This document shows, piece after piece, positions 1-8,311 of a stretch of 35,811 nucleotides of DNA. Every line of letters begins with the position of its first letter. The first letter of the stretch is position 1. The notes below the pieces were generated by a model. That model made no database searches. It saw only the letters and a program-made list of their open reading frames with translations, and was not told where the DNA came from. Source of the DNA: CAZCVI01 sp964502145. GTDB lineage: Bacteria > Acidobacteriota > Aminicenantia > UBA2199. The stretch lies in NCBI GenBank assembly GCA_964502145.1, contig CAZCVI010000076.1, positions 1-35,811 on the forward strand, given 5' to 3'. The translations under genes and the position numbers were made by a program.

Positions 1-465
1 ACCATATTTTAACAAAAAGGAGGTCTTTTTTCAACTTATAGACATTGGCAAAATGACAAATTGTTAATAGGCCGCAGGCCATTACCGCGAAGCGGTTTTG
101 TCCAATTCCCATCATTCTCATTAAGTTGGCGGTGAATTCAGGGAAGCGACCCCGCCCTATGCGCTTCGCGTGTGGGATTATTACAGTACAGAAATTCTTG
201 TAATTCAGAGTTCTAAGAAACGGTAGAATAAATTAATGCGCCAGGATGGCGCGTTTACGTAGACGCGCCATCCTGGCGCATTAATAAGCGGCGAAAACAT
301 AGTCTTGGTTACGATTTGGGCATTTTTTTTTGAAGCCCGCCCACGAACGGCGCTACGCGCAGTTCGATTATTACCAGAGAGAAACTCTGGGAATTCATGG
401 TCGGATGAACGCGCGCAGGGTGAACACTCATCCAAGCATAAAATAATAGACGAAAAGGAGAATCT
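1..465. other. Non-coding, palindrome-rich leader region
   Basis: I see no convincing gene here. The region holds short GC-rich palindromes in an AT-rich background (near 70-95, 150-170 and 340-366) and one long perfect palindrome at 232-285. Two diverged copies of one element lie at about 143-208 and 332-400: both begin GAAGC, pass through a GC-rich CGCG stretch, continue with GATTATTAC and end in a hairpin-like AGAAA...ATTCA stretch. An open frame on the minus strand (205-435) crosses the palindromes and has no family resemblance, so I did not call it. The block reads as decayed repeat DNA. Confidence 0.5.
232..285. repeat. Perfect 23-bp inverted repeat (long hairpin)
   Basis: Positions 232-254 and 263-285 are exact reverse complements separated by an 8-base loop. 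The arms are GC-rich in the middle (core GCGCCAGGATGGCGCG) and end in ATTAA. No T-tract follows and no gene ends nearby, so it is not an obvious terminator. The right half from 259 matches 18 of 21 bases of the imperfect hairpin arm starting at 31431, which suggests a dispersed palindromic repeat family. Confidence 0.85.
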
Positions 466-570
466 ATGAGCGTAGCGGTCTATTATGAATATAACCCCTG
501 GTGGGAAGGGGAATATACACGCCCCAACATTATCGACAGGCCGATGATTCTCATCAAAAGTGTTAGGTGA
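466..570 (+). pseudogene. N-terminal remnant of an NPWW-type P-loop ATPase
   Basis: A 34-codon frame follows a good ribosome-binding site (AAAAGGAG, 453-460). The peptide contains YNPWWEGEY, then RPN and DRPMIL. An NPWW box followed by an R-P/R-x-Y-L type segment is, from memory, how a group of prokaryotic AAA/archaeal-type ATPases begins, just before the Walker A loop. Here a TGA stop comes straight after that segment and I find no P-loop in the following 390 bases. I infer a 5' fragment of an ATPase gene whose remainder is gone. It could instead be a genuine short peptide. The start codon and binding site are intact, so it may still be translated. Confidence 0.45.
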
Positions 571-695
571 ATTTAATATTATCGATTATAGCAACAGAAA
601 TGCCCTATATTCAAACAAGGAAGGCAATAAATCGTAATCAAGCTTTTATTATTGCATTCAATTTATTGTTGAAAAAATGGGACTTTTCGAACAGA

Positions 696-788
696 CACGA
701 ATTAACCAGAAAAAAAACTCTTTCTTAGTGTTCATTCGTGCAAATTCGTGAAATTCGTGGGCCACTCTTTTTTTTCAGTCCTTTTTTA
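696..788 (+). repeat. ATTCGTG-family repeat, copy upstream of the CHAT gene
   Basis: A 35-base segment (696-730) is identical to 4277-4311. It is followed by tandem 10-base units ending in ATTCGTG, then GTGGGCCAC and a T-rich tail TTTTTTTTCAGTCC that also recur in the 4277-4370 copy in the same orientation. The CHAT gene therefore lies between two long direct repeats. Shorter relatives occur at about 4921, 12590 and 20782. Confidence 0.85.
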
Positions 789-823
789 AATTAAAAAAAG
801 TATAATCTAACTTAGAAAAAGAG

Positions 824-876
824 AGTGCAGTTTTGAATTTTAAATTCATTAAAAACAGTGCAGTTTTGAATTTTAA
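824..876 (+). repeat. 20-bp direct repeat pair before the CHAT promoter
   Basis: The sequence agtgcagttttgaattttaa occurs at 824-843 and again at 857-876, 33 bp start to start, about three helical turns. It ends some 20 bp upstream of the -35 box of the promoter at 898. The spacing on one face of the helix would suit a regulator binding site, but that is inference. Confidence 0.7.
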
Positions 877-897
877 TTGGCATTTTCCACTTTTTTC

Positions 898-926
898 TTG
901 ACAATTCCTTTTTTATCTGCCACAAT
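898..926 (+). promoter_or_regulatory. Sigma70-type promoter of the CHAT gene
   Basis: TTGACA (898-903), a 17-base spacer and CACAAT (921-926) precede the start codon by 35 bases. The -35 box is consensus and the -10 box matches four of six positions. A GGAG ribosome-binding site lies at 950-953. Confidence 0.6.
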
Positions 927-961
927 AAAAACAATAAATCCTGTGTGATGGAGAATGAATC

Positions 962-3900
962 ATGGCGATTGACTGGATAACTCTTTTTTTATCTATACCT
1001 TTCAGTATTGCGGCTAATCTAAACACCGATAAAGTCAGAAAACTATTTGGCATAATAAAAAACAATACCCCACGCACCCTGTTCATGGATACCTTTTATG
1101 CGGAACTGGACGAGAAAAAGGAATACGGCCCCTGGGTTAACAAACTAAAAAAAGCCATTCAACAGGATGAACCCGCCTTTCTGTTATGTTTCGCCTTCCC
1201 AGAAGCGGGTTATGCGGATTATATCGACGAACTGCAAAGCGGCGATTTTTATTCCCTGCGGGCAAAACAAATCGTGGACCATTTTGCTATCCCCGATGAT
1301 GATAAAAATATTGCCCATATCGTGCTAACAATGTGTCTTGAAAATTGGCTGGATCAATTCCGCCCAAAAGTGATCAACACCCTTATGCCCACTTATCCGG
1401 CCCTCTTTAACGAACTGACGGGGCACTCGGCAACCCAACTGGCGACCTGGAAACAACCTCCGCTAAAGACGAAAAAAGAACGACAAATCAAAATCCTGGC
1501 TATCACGGCCAGCCCGGAAAACGGCGCGGACCTCCTATACGAAAGGGAACAGGATATTTTATTGGATATGTTTGCCGGTTTTGACCACCAAGAGGTCTTT
1601 CTGGATATGCCCGACCCCGTTAAGAGTTCCTTGACGGAAATCCAGGAGAATCTGCAACACTACCGCCACGATATCCTGCTGATCAGCGCCCATGGCGGTG
1701 TCAACAAGAACGGTGCCGGGTTTCTCGCGCTGGAAGGCCCGCAAGGCGAAGAAGTACAGGTCACGGGAACGGAATTACTGGCGGTATTGGACCCGAAACC
1801 ACAGGTGGTGATCCTGTCGGCTTGTTTCTCCGCCCAACAACAAGCCAACCTGTTGCCGGTGGCGGAAGCACTGTATAAGGGCGGGGTGAAAACGGTCATC
1901 GGCATGAAAGATAAGATCAGTCATCTGGCCGCCATCGATTTTAACCAGGGCTTTTTTAAAGCATTGGCTGCGAATAAAACGGTGCAGCAGGCCTTTGCTG
2001 CGGGTAAGGCGGAGATGGTAGCGGGGGAACAGAAACGCTGCCGCGAAAACCCGGGCTGGCAGTATTTAAATGAAGACCAAGTGCCGCATATGCAAACGGG
2101 TCAGGGCGGGTTAACGCGGCGCGATTTTTCCGCGTTGCAGATTCACAGGCCGGAACCACCGAAACGTTTTGATTTTAAGGGGGCGCAATATCTGGACCGG
2201 GGCTTTATTGGGCGGCGCCAGTATTTGCGGAAGATTTATAATCGCATTGAACAGGGAGTGGGCGCACTGCTCTTAAAAGGACCGGGCGGTATTGGCAAAT
2301 CGACACTCACGACCCGCGCCACGGCGCAGTTAAAAAACAAGGACTATGATTTTATGGTGATCCAGGGCGAGACGTCCCCGGCAGGGATTCTGGACGCGCT
2401 GGCGAAAAAAGCAGGGGCGCTGGGTATAGAAAACGCGGCAGCGGTTTATGCGGCAGAGGCGCGGGACGAGGAGAAATTACAGTGGTTCCTGGAGAATCTG
2501 CTGAGCACGAACCGGATGGTAGTGATTTTGGATAATTTTGAGGACAACCAGGCGCCGGAGCTGGAGGGGGAGTTTTTAAAGGAGGATTTAAAAGTCTTTT
2601 TGCGGTTTTTCCGCGAGGGGTTAACCGGGTTGCCGTCCGTGTTGTTGTTTTCCAGTCGGTATACAGTGCCGGGGATAGAGACGATTAATCTGGGCGAGTT
2701 TTCGCGGCTGGAGTTTCGCAAGCGGTTGTTAAATGGGCGGGCGTTACATCAATTGGATGGGCCAGGGGTGGAGCGGTTGGCGGCAGAGATTGGCGGCAAT
2801 CCGCGGGCAGTGGAATTGTTGGATGCGATTGCCTATGAGGAATTTAATAATGGTGGCTTTACGTGGCTGGAGTTAACGGATTTATTGCCGGAGTTACGGG
2901 AGCGGTTAATTTCTGAAAAGGAGAAAGAGGATTATTTTACGCCGTTGTTTTTGGATCGGTTGTTGGGGTACTTGTCGCCGGGGCAAAAGCAAGGGTTGGA
3001 GGGTCTGAGTATTTATCGTTTGCCAGTGGGTGAGGTGGGGTTAGAGGCGCAGGGGTTAACATTAGCACGGAAAGACCGGCGGAAACTGGAAGATTTATCG
3101 CTGTTGGAGTTCAGCAGTCCGTTGCACACCTATTATGTGCATCGTTTGACTGCGCAATATGTCTTGGCGCAGATGGTGGAATCGGCACGCACGGAGGGAC
3201 ACCAGCGGGCGGCGGAGTATTATGAAGGGATAAAGGATGAAGAAGGTGCTCATGTATTGGATGATCTTATCGAATCCCGCTGGCATTATATACAGGCGGG
3301 GGAGTGGAATCAAGCGGCGGAGATCACCTTTGCTTTGGAGGAGTATTTAACCCTTCATGGCTATTGGCAGATGTCCTTCCAATTGGTGGCGGAGATAGCA
3401 GAAAATGGCCAGTCCCTGTCGGAAAAAAATCGCTCCATTGTGGATCACCTATTGGGAATGTTATACCAGGGGTTTGGCGATTATGAGAAGGCATTGGCCC
3501 AGTACCGGAAGTCGTTGGAAATGAGGGAGAAGCTGGGGGATATACTGGGCGTTTCTAAGAGTTTGCACCAGATTGGCATGATCTATCAGNNNNNNNNNNN
3601 NNNNNNNNNNNNNNNNNNNNNNNNNNNNNNNNNNNNNNNNNNNNNNNNNNNNNNNNNNNNNNNNNNNNNNNNNNNNNNNNNNNNNNNNNGAGAAAGGCGA
3701 TTATGACGAGGCATTGGCCCAGTACCGGAAGTCGTTGGAAATGTGTGAGAAGCTGGGGGATATACGGGGCGTTTCTACGAGTTTGCACCAGATTGGCATG
3801 ATCTATCAGGAGAAAGGCGATTATGACGAGGCATTGGCCCAGTACCGGAAGTCGTTGGAAATGTTTGAGAAGCTGGGGGATATACGGGGCGTTTCTACGA

Positions 3901-4241
3901 GTTTGCACAATATTGGTGCCATCTATCAGGATAAAGGCGATTATGACGAGGCATTGGCCCAGTACAGGAAGTCGTTGGAAATGAAGGAGAAGCTGGGGGA
4001 TATACCGGGCGTAGCCTTAAGTTTGGCCCAAATGGGCGTCTTAAATAGTGCAAAAAACAATTTCCCAGAAGCATTAGCACTGTTTATCCAAGCATTCCAG
4101 ATTTTTAAAAAGCTGGGCTCTCCCAATGCTGAAAGAGTCGCAACAGACATCGCCCGCGTCCGCGAAAAAATGCCGGAAGAGCAATTTAATGCCATTGTAG
4201 AGAAATGGCTGGGTGGGCAAGAGACTGAAGCCACGGAGTAA
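962..4241 (+). CDS. CHAT protease - STAND NTPase - TPR protein (interrupted by assembly gap)
   Basis: A large multidomain protein whose coding sequence runs through a 100-N gap. Residues 1-170 match nothing I know. Residues about 175-380 form a caspase-like CHAT protease domain: the catalytic His lies in SAHGG (His244) and the catalytic Cys in SACFS (Cys288). A P-loop NTPase follows, with Walker A GPGGIGKST (440-448), Walker B VVILDNFED (520-528), SSRY near 565 and a GNPRAVELL motif near 612, the layout of NB-ARC/STAND ATPases. The C terminus is a run of 40-residue TPR units, the last ones nearly identical. Frame 2 before the gap and frame 3 after it join cleanly if the true gap is a multiple of three, so I treat both parts as one gene. 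CHAT-STAND-TPR proteins are thought to be sensors that unleash proteolysis on ligand binding, and some belong to bacterial defence. The ligand and the substrate are unknown. Confidence 0.8.
3474..4049 (+). repeat. Tandem 120-bp units encoding near-identical TPRs
   Basis: Each unit encodes 40 residues with the core GDYDEALAQYRKSLEM, then EKLGDI and SLHQIG or a variant. One unit precedes the gap (from about 3474) and three complete ones follow it (3690-3809, 3810-3929, 3930-4049), the last drifting in its final third. DNA identity between the units around and just after the gap is very high, which implies recent duplication or gene conversion. This also explains why the assembly broke here. Confidence 0.85.
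3590..3689. other. Assembly gap of 100 N
   Basis: Exactly one hundred N, a common placeholder for a scaffold gap of unknown length. The flanks stop and resume at the same phase of the 120-bp repeat (…IYQ before, EKGDYDE after), so the missing DNA should be a whole number of 120-bp units, possibly zero. Confidence 0.95.
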
Positions 4242-4254
4242 AAAAGAAAAAGAC

Positions 4255-4370
4255 GCCCACGAATTTCACGAATTTGCACGAATTAACCAGAAAAAAAACT
4301 CTTTCTTAGTGAGAATTCGTGTTCATTCGTGAAATTCGTGGGCCACACTTTTTTTTCAGTCCTTTTTTAA
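4255..4370 (+). repeat. ATTCGTG-family repeat and hairpin after the CHAT gene
   Basis: Thirteen bases past the CHAT stop codon. GCCCACGAATTTCACGAA (4255-4272) is the exact reverse complement of 4326-4343, and the stem extends inward imperfectly, giving a hairpin with a T-rich run (CACTTTTTTTT) after it that could end transcription. Positions 4277-4370 repeat the sequence found at 696-788 upstream of the gene, in the same orientation. Confidence 0.8.
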
Positions 4371-4382
4371 TCTGTCTAATCC

Positions 4383-4406
4383 TTTTAATCTGTGTAATCT
4401 GTGGAC
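4383..4406 (+). repeat. AATCTGTGTAATCTGTGG dispersed repeat, copy 1
   Basis: A 24-base sequence at 4383-4406 recurs as its exact reverse complement at 27518-27541, some 23 kb away. It contains the tandem word AATCTGTG. No function can be assigned. Confidence 0.75.
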
Positions 4407-4525
4407 TTTCTTTTAAAGTACCAAAATAATTTATTTTCGGCAGCGCATTTTTTTGAGTTGAAAAATTTCTTGATTCACTGTATAATAAGCACTGTCAGTG
4501 ATAATTTCTGCTATTTCATGGCCAA

Positions 4526-4756
4526 CCAACGGTGGCGTTCAAATTCCAAAGAATTCGTAGAAAAACCAACGGTGGCGTTCAATTTCCAAAGAATTCGTAG
4601 AAAAACCAACGGTGGCGTTCAATTTCCAATGAATTCGTAGAAAATCCAACGGTGGCGTTCAATTTCCAATGAATTCGTAGAAAATCCAACGGTGGCGTTC
4701 AATTTCCAATGAATTCGTAGAAAAACCAACGGTGGCGTTCAATTTCCAAAGAATTC
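4526..4756 (+). repeat. 40-bp tandem repeat array, about 5.8 copies
   Basis: Copies start at 4526, 4566, 4606, 4646, 4686 and 4726. Each unit has CCAACGGTGGCGTTCAA, then TTTCCAA[A/T]GAATTCGTAG and an A/T-rich end. Units differ at only one to three positions and there are no unique spacers, so this is a minisatellite and not a CRISPR array. The final copy runs into its own inverted fragment (AATTTCCAA at 4741-4749 pairs with 4758-4766). Confidence 0.9.
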
Positions 4757-4848
4757 ATTGGAAATTCTAAAAAAAGGGTGGAAATTCAAACTTGAACTAT
4801 CGCTTTTTCACCCCAGCATTGGAAATTCAACAAATCGGTTGGAATGTG

Positions 4849-4877
4849 TATGTGGTGAAACAATTTTTCACCACATA
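4849..4877. repeat. Hairpin with 12-bp perfect stem
   Basis: TATGTGGTGAAA (4849-4860) pairs exactly with 4866-4877 across a five-base loop. No T-tract follows and no gene ends close by, so its role is unclear. Confidence 0.7.
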
Positions 4878-4920
4878 TGTGAATATCCCTTTAAATCTGG
4901 CAAATTTAACCTTCCCCAGC

Positions 4921-4998
4921 CATTTCACGAATGTACACGAATTTTTCCCAAGTTCATTCGCGAAAATTCGTGAAAATTCGTGGGCCACTCTTTTTTCT
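4921..4998 (+). repeat. ATTCGTG-family repeat upstream of addA
   Basis: Contains TTTCACGAATGTACACGAA, then GTTCATTCGCGAAAATTCGTG and a second AAAATTCGTGGGCCACTC with a T-run, the same word order as at 696-788 and 4277-4370 but more diverged. It ends about 15 bases before the addA -10 box. Confidence 0.75.
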
Positions 4999-5013
4999 TT
5001 TCTACCGATAGTG

Positions 5014-5019
5014 TATAAT
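5014..5019 (+). promoter_or_regulatory. Probable -10 box for addA
   Basis: TATAAT lies 31 bases before the addA start codon. The region 17 bp upstream is a T-tract at the end of the ATTCGTG repeat with no good -35 box, so the promoter is weak or needs an activator. GGAGG at 5042-5046 is the ribosome-binding site. Confidence 0.4.
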
Positions 5020-5050
5020 AGGCTGTAGTAAATAATAGTGCGGAGGTCCC

Positions 5051-8000
5051 ATGAGCTTTGTGTTGTACCGTTCATCAGCAGGGTCGGGCAAAACGTATAC
5101 GCTGGTCAAAGAATACCTGAAACTGGTACTGGAAAACCCGGAAAAATTCAAAAATATCCTGGCTGTCACCTTCACCAACAAAGCCGCCTCGGAAATGAAA
5201 GAACGCATACTGCTGGCTTTGAAAAAACTGGCTAAAGGAGAGGACCCAAACCTGGCTAAAACGCTGGCCGAATCCCTCCCCGCCACAAAAAATATCGCCA
5301 CCAGCAGCGCCCAATTACAAACCCGATTACTACACAACTACTCCGATTTTGCAATTCTCACTATTGACAGCTTCATTCACAAAGTGCTGCGTGCTTTCGC
5401 CCTGGAAACAGGTCTGCCGCTCTCGTTCTCCATTGAACTGAACTACGAGCGACTCTATAGCTACGTGGTAGAACGGCTAATCAGCCACGTGGGCCGCAAC
5501 GAACATATCACCCGCATTATCCTGGAATTCGTGGACGACCGCATCAAAGAAGGAAAAAACTGGAACATCGAAAAAGCAATTAAAAATTTCGTGGGCGAAC
5601 TATTCAAAGAAAAAAATGCGGACTGGGCCAAAGAAATCCACCGCCTGGGCCCGGATATGTACCAAAACTACAAGGAACAACTGGGCTCCCGCCGCGACGA
5701 CTTCCTACACAAAATGAAAGAATTCGGCATCAAAGCGTCCCAAATGATCCAGGAAGCCAATTTAACCGTGGATGATTTTTCCTATGGCAAAAACGGCGCA
5801 GCCGGTTTCTTTGAAAAAATCGCCAGACTCAAAGAAAGCGGCCTCAACGATTTTAAAATCAACAGCTACCTGGAAAAAGAGAACTGGTACACCAAAAAAG
5901 CTCCGGCAAATATCACAGCCCATATCGATTTTCTCCGCTCTACTGGCCTCGACGATATCCGCCAACAAGTCATCGATCTCTTTAACGCCGATTACCGCTC
6001 TGCCCTGACCGCCCACTATATGCTGGAAAATTTCTACCTCTCCGCTATTATCGGCGAAATCAAACAACTCATCGAAGAATATAAACAACGCAACAATGTC
6101 GTGCCTATTTCCGAGTTTAATATCAAAGTCTACGAAATCGTCAGCGAATCCCCTGTCCCCTTCATCTATGAAATGCTGGGCGAAAAATTTACCCACTACC
6201 TCATCGACGAGTTCCAAGATACCTCCAAAATGCAATGGCGCAACCTCTATCCCTTGATTGATAACTCGCTGGCCTCCGGGTACTTTAACCTGGCCGTGGG
6301 CGATGGCAAACAATCCATCTACCGCTGGCGCGGTGGCGATGTGGAGATCATGGAATCAGAAATCCGCCAAGGCCCACTACAAATACACCTGCAAGAAAAA
6401 ACTCTGGACCACAATTTCCGTAGTCGCGCCAATGTCGTGCATTTTAACAACCACTTCTTTACCGACATCAGCGAAACCTACAAGGGCAAAAACACGATGC
6501 TGGAAAGTATCTACCGCGACATCGCCCAAAAACCAGCGGCCCAACCCGACGGTCTGGTTTCCCTGCAATTGATCCCGGAAACAGCCAAAAGCACGGACGC
6601 GGACCCACTGGTCTTTGAAAAAGTTAACGCGATTATCCGCGAATGTCTAAACACGGGAAAATACGACGAGGGCGATATCGCTATCCTGGTACGAGCTAAA
6701 AAAGAGGGCAAAAAAATCGCGGAAAACCTGATGAACCAACCCGAGAATTTCAAGGTTGTTTCGCCCGATTCCCTCGTGTTGGCCAATATCCCCTTGATTC
6801 GTTTTCTTGTTGATATCCTCACTTTTCTCGACAATCCCAAGGACCCCATTTCCCGCGCCGCCATTATTTATTACCTCTGCTTACACCGCCACACTAACCC
6901 TTTTCCCCCCGCAACTATCGGGCAGTTTTTTGGCCAAAACGCTGATTTGTTTTTGGACCAATACCCCCAGCTAAAAACATTTTTTATGGCCCGTGAATTT
7001 CTTATTCGCCTGCCCGTGTATGAAGTGATTGAAGAAGTCATTCGTATTTTTCAGTTGCAACAGACCCTTGATTTCAAAACCGAGGCGTACTTGCAAGCTT
7101 TTTTAAATATCGTGTCCAATTATTCCGCAGAGAACAATGTCGACTTCTCCTCGTTTCTCGACTGGTGGGATTCCAACGAGGAAGAGTTCGCCCTCGAAGT
7201 TCCCGAAAATGCCAAGGCCATTAAAATCATGACCATCCATAAAGCCAAAGGTCTCGAATTTCCTATCGTGATTATTCCCTATGCCAATTGGACCCACAAT
7301 CTCGACGATCCGCTGTGGTTGCAAGCCGATCCCGAAGAATTCACTTTGGACCCGCCCCTGGAAATCCCCATGCCGATCAAACGGCGCAAAAAATTGGCGG
7401 AATCCTGCTTTGAAAAGGAGTACCGGGCGGAAAAAGTAAAAGTGGAAATCGACAACATCAATCTGCTTTACGTGGCTTTCACCCGTGCGGTGGACCAACT
7501 ACACATCATCGCCCACGCCCAAAAACAATCATCCCATTCAGGGTCAGACGACACTAACGAGTCCAGTTATACCAATGTGCAATTGCTCTTAGAACTGGCT
7601 GCGCCGCGCTTGCAAAAATTGGCAGGTGAGGAAGAGCACTATATCCTCGGTGTGGCCACTGTCAAAGAAGACCCCGTTAAAAAGGATTCTGAAATTGAAT
7701 ACCGCCGGGCCGAGGAATTAATTTCCAGTCAATGGTATAAGAAGATCACCATTCGCCGAAAAGCGATTGAGTTCTGGCGTTTTGACACCCATTATACCCA
7801 GGATAAAAAGCGGTGGGGGCTGCTGGTGCATAAAGTATTGGCCGCAGTAAAGAGTTGTGATGATGTGCCGGTGGTCGTGGCATCGTTACTCAATGCGGGC
7901 GAAATTGAAGCGATGGAACAACCCTTGTTAATTGAAAAGATCAGCACATTGTTTGCCAACGAAACGGTCAAAGAGTGGTTTAATCCCCAGCACCAGGTGT

Positions 8001-8260
8001 TTACCGAGTCCCCTATTATCACTGATCGCGGCGTATTGCGTCCTGACCGCGTCATCGTTACCGCAGACCGGGTCATTCTGGTTGATTTCAAAACCGGTGA
8101 AAAGAACCCCGTCCACACCCACCAATTATTACAATATCAGGAAGCCCTGTTTGGCATGGGATACCACACAGTGGAAGCCTATCTCCTCTACCTGGACAAT
8201 GCCCTCATCCAAAATGTAACGCTAAGCCCCCCCCAAACCAAAAATGAGAAAAAACTGTAA
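5051..8260 (+). CDS. addA: AddA-like ATP-dependent helicase-nuclease
   Basis: A 1069-residue superfamily 1 helicase fused to a RecB-type nuclease, the AddA class of double-strand-break resection enzymes. Visible motifs in order: Walker A SSAGSGKT (8-15), motif Ia AVTFTNKAASEMKERI (38-53), Walker B DEFQD (386-390), motif III GDGKQSIYRWRGGD (417 on), motif IV NFRSR, motif V MTIHKAKGLEFP (727 on) and motif VI LYVAFTRA (806-813). The C-terminal PD-(D/E)XK nuclease shows His927, Asp999 and D1012-F-K1014. All catalytic motifs look intact. Its expected partner is the AddB-like gene at 9740, now 1.5 kb downstream because another gene lies between them. The complex would unwind and trim DNA ends for RecA loading and also degrade foreign linear DNA. 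The start codon follows GGAGG. Slightly shorter than well-known AddA proteins. Confidence 0.85.
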   Translation: MSFVLYRSSAGSGKTYTLVKEYLKLVLENPEKFKNILAVTFTNKAASEMKERILLALKKLAKGEDPNLAKTLAESLPATKNIATSSAQLQTRLLHNYSDFAILTIDSFIHKVLRAFALETGLPLSFSIELNYERLYSYVVERLISHVGRNEHITRIILEFVDDRIKEGKNWNIEKAIKNFVGELFKEKNADWAKEIHRLGPDMYQNYKEQLGSRRDDFLHKMKEFGIKASQMIQEANLTVDDFSYGKNGAAGFFEKIARLKESGLNDFKINSYLEKENWYTKKAPANITAHIDFLRSTGLDDIRQQVIDLFNADYRSALTAHYMLENFYLSAIIGEIKQLIEEYKQRNNVVPISEFNIKVYEIVSESPVPFIYEMLGEKFTHYLIDEFQDTSKMQWRNLYPLIDNSLASGYFNLAVGDGKQSIYRWRGGDVEIMESEIRQGPLQIHLQEKTLDHNFRSRANVVHFNNHFFTDISETYKGKNTMLESIYRDIAQKPAAQPDGLVSLQLIPETAKSTDADPLVFEKVNAIIRECLNTGKYDEGDIAILVRAKKEGKKIAENLMNQPENFKVVSPDSLVLANIPLIRFLVDILTFLDNPKDPISRAAIIYYLCLHRHTNPFPPATIGQFFGQNADLFLDQYPQLKTFFMAREFLIRLPVYEVIEEVIRIFQLQQTLDFKTEAYLQAFLNIVSNYSAENNVDFSSFLDWWDSNEEEFALEVPENAKAIKIMTIHKAKGLEFPIVIIPYANWTHNLDDPLWLQADPEEFTLDPPLEIPMPIKRRKKLAESCFEKEYRAEKVKVEIDNINLLYVAFTRAVDQLHIIAHAQKQSSHSGSDDTNESSYTNVQLLLELAAPRLQKLAGEEEHYILGVATVKEDPVKKDSEIEYRRAEELISSQWYKKITIRRKAIEFWRFDTHYTQDKKRWGLLVHKVLAAVKSCDDVPVVVASLLNAGEIEAMEQPLLIEKISTLFANETVKEWFNPQHQVFTESPIITDRGVLRPDRVIVTADRVILVDFKTGEKNPVHTHQLLQYQEALFGMGYHTVEAYLLYLDNALIQNVTLSPPQTKNEKKL

Positions 8261-8275
8261 CTGTTCAGGCCATAT
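8257..8275 (+). repeat. 19-bp repeat at the addA stop codon
   Basis: The sequence gtaactgttcaggccatat overlaps the addA stop (TAA at 8258-8260). It occurs again at 9594-9612 and inverted at 9655-9673, so the gene at 8312-9568 lies between direct copies. Confidence 0.85.
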
Positions 8276-8311
8276 TTTATTTTGGCATAAAAATGATATG
8301 GAGGTAAAATA

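Larger units (their letters stand above)
571..961. other. Non-coding region upstream of the CHAT gene
   Basis: No gene is evident. The stretch holds the upstream copy of a long direct repeat (696-788), a TATAAT at 801-806, a 20-bp direct repeat at 824-876, and a promoter at 898-926 that should drive the CHAT-domain gene at 962. Base composition is strongly AT-rich with many T- and A-tracts. Confidence 0.6.
4242..5050. other. Repeat-filled non-coding block between the CHAT gene and addA
   Basis: About 800 bases with no credible gene. In order it holds: a long hairpin and direct repeat (4255-4370), an ATCTGTGTAATCTGTGG-type repeat (4383-4406), a 40-bp tandem array (4526-4756), inverted fragments of the array unit (TTGGAAATT at 4758-4766 and a related ATTGGAAATTC near 4819), a 12-bp stem hairpin (4849-4877), another ATTCGTG repeat (4921-4998) and the addA promoter region. 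Open frames across the array exist only because 40 is not a multiple of three and stops happen to be missed. Confidence 0.7.

Noticed and set aside
205..435. Minus-strand reading frame
   Set aside because: It runs across the perfect palindrome and the diverged repeats, has odd composition and no ribosome-binding site.
3590..3714. A true frameshift splitting the CHAT gene in two
   Set aside because: The frame change equals the 100-base placeholder modulo three; both sides are in phase with the repeat unit.
3555..3908. Antisense frames within the TPR repeats
   Set aside because: Shadows of the periodic TPR coding sequence, and one crosses the N gap.
4526..4756. The 40-bp tandem array as a CRISPR
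   Set aside because: There are no unique spacers: the full 40-bp unit repeats head to tail, and no cas genes are present.
4401..4973. Reading frames through the tandem array and after it
   Set aside because: The 40-bp unit shifts frame each copy and the peptides resemble nothing; no Shine-Dalgarno.
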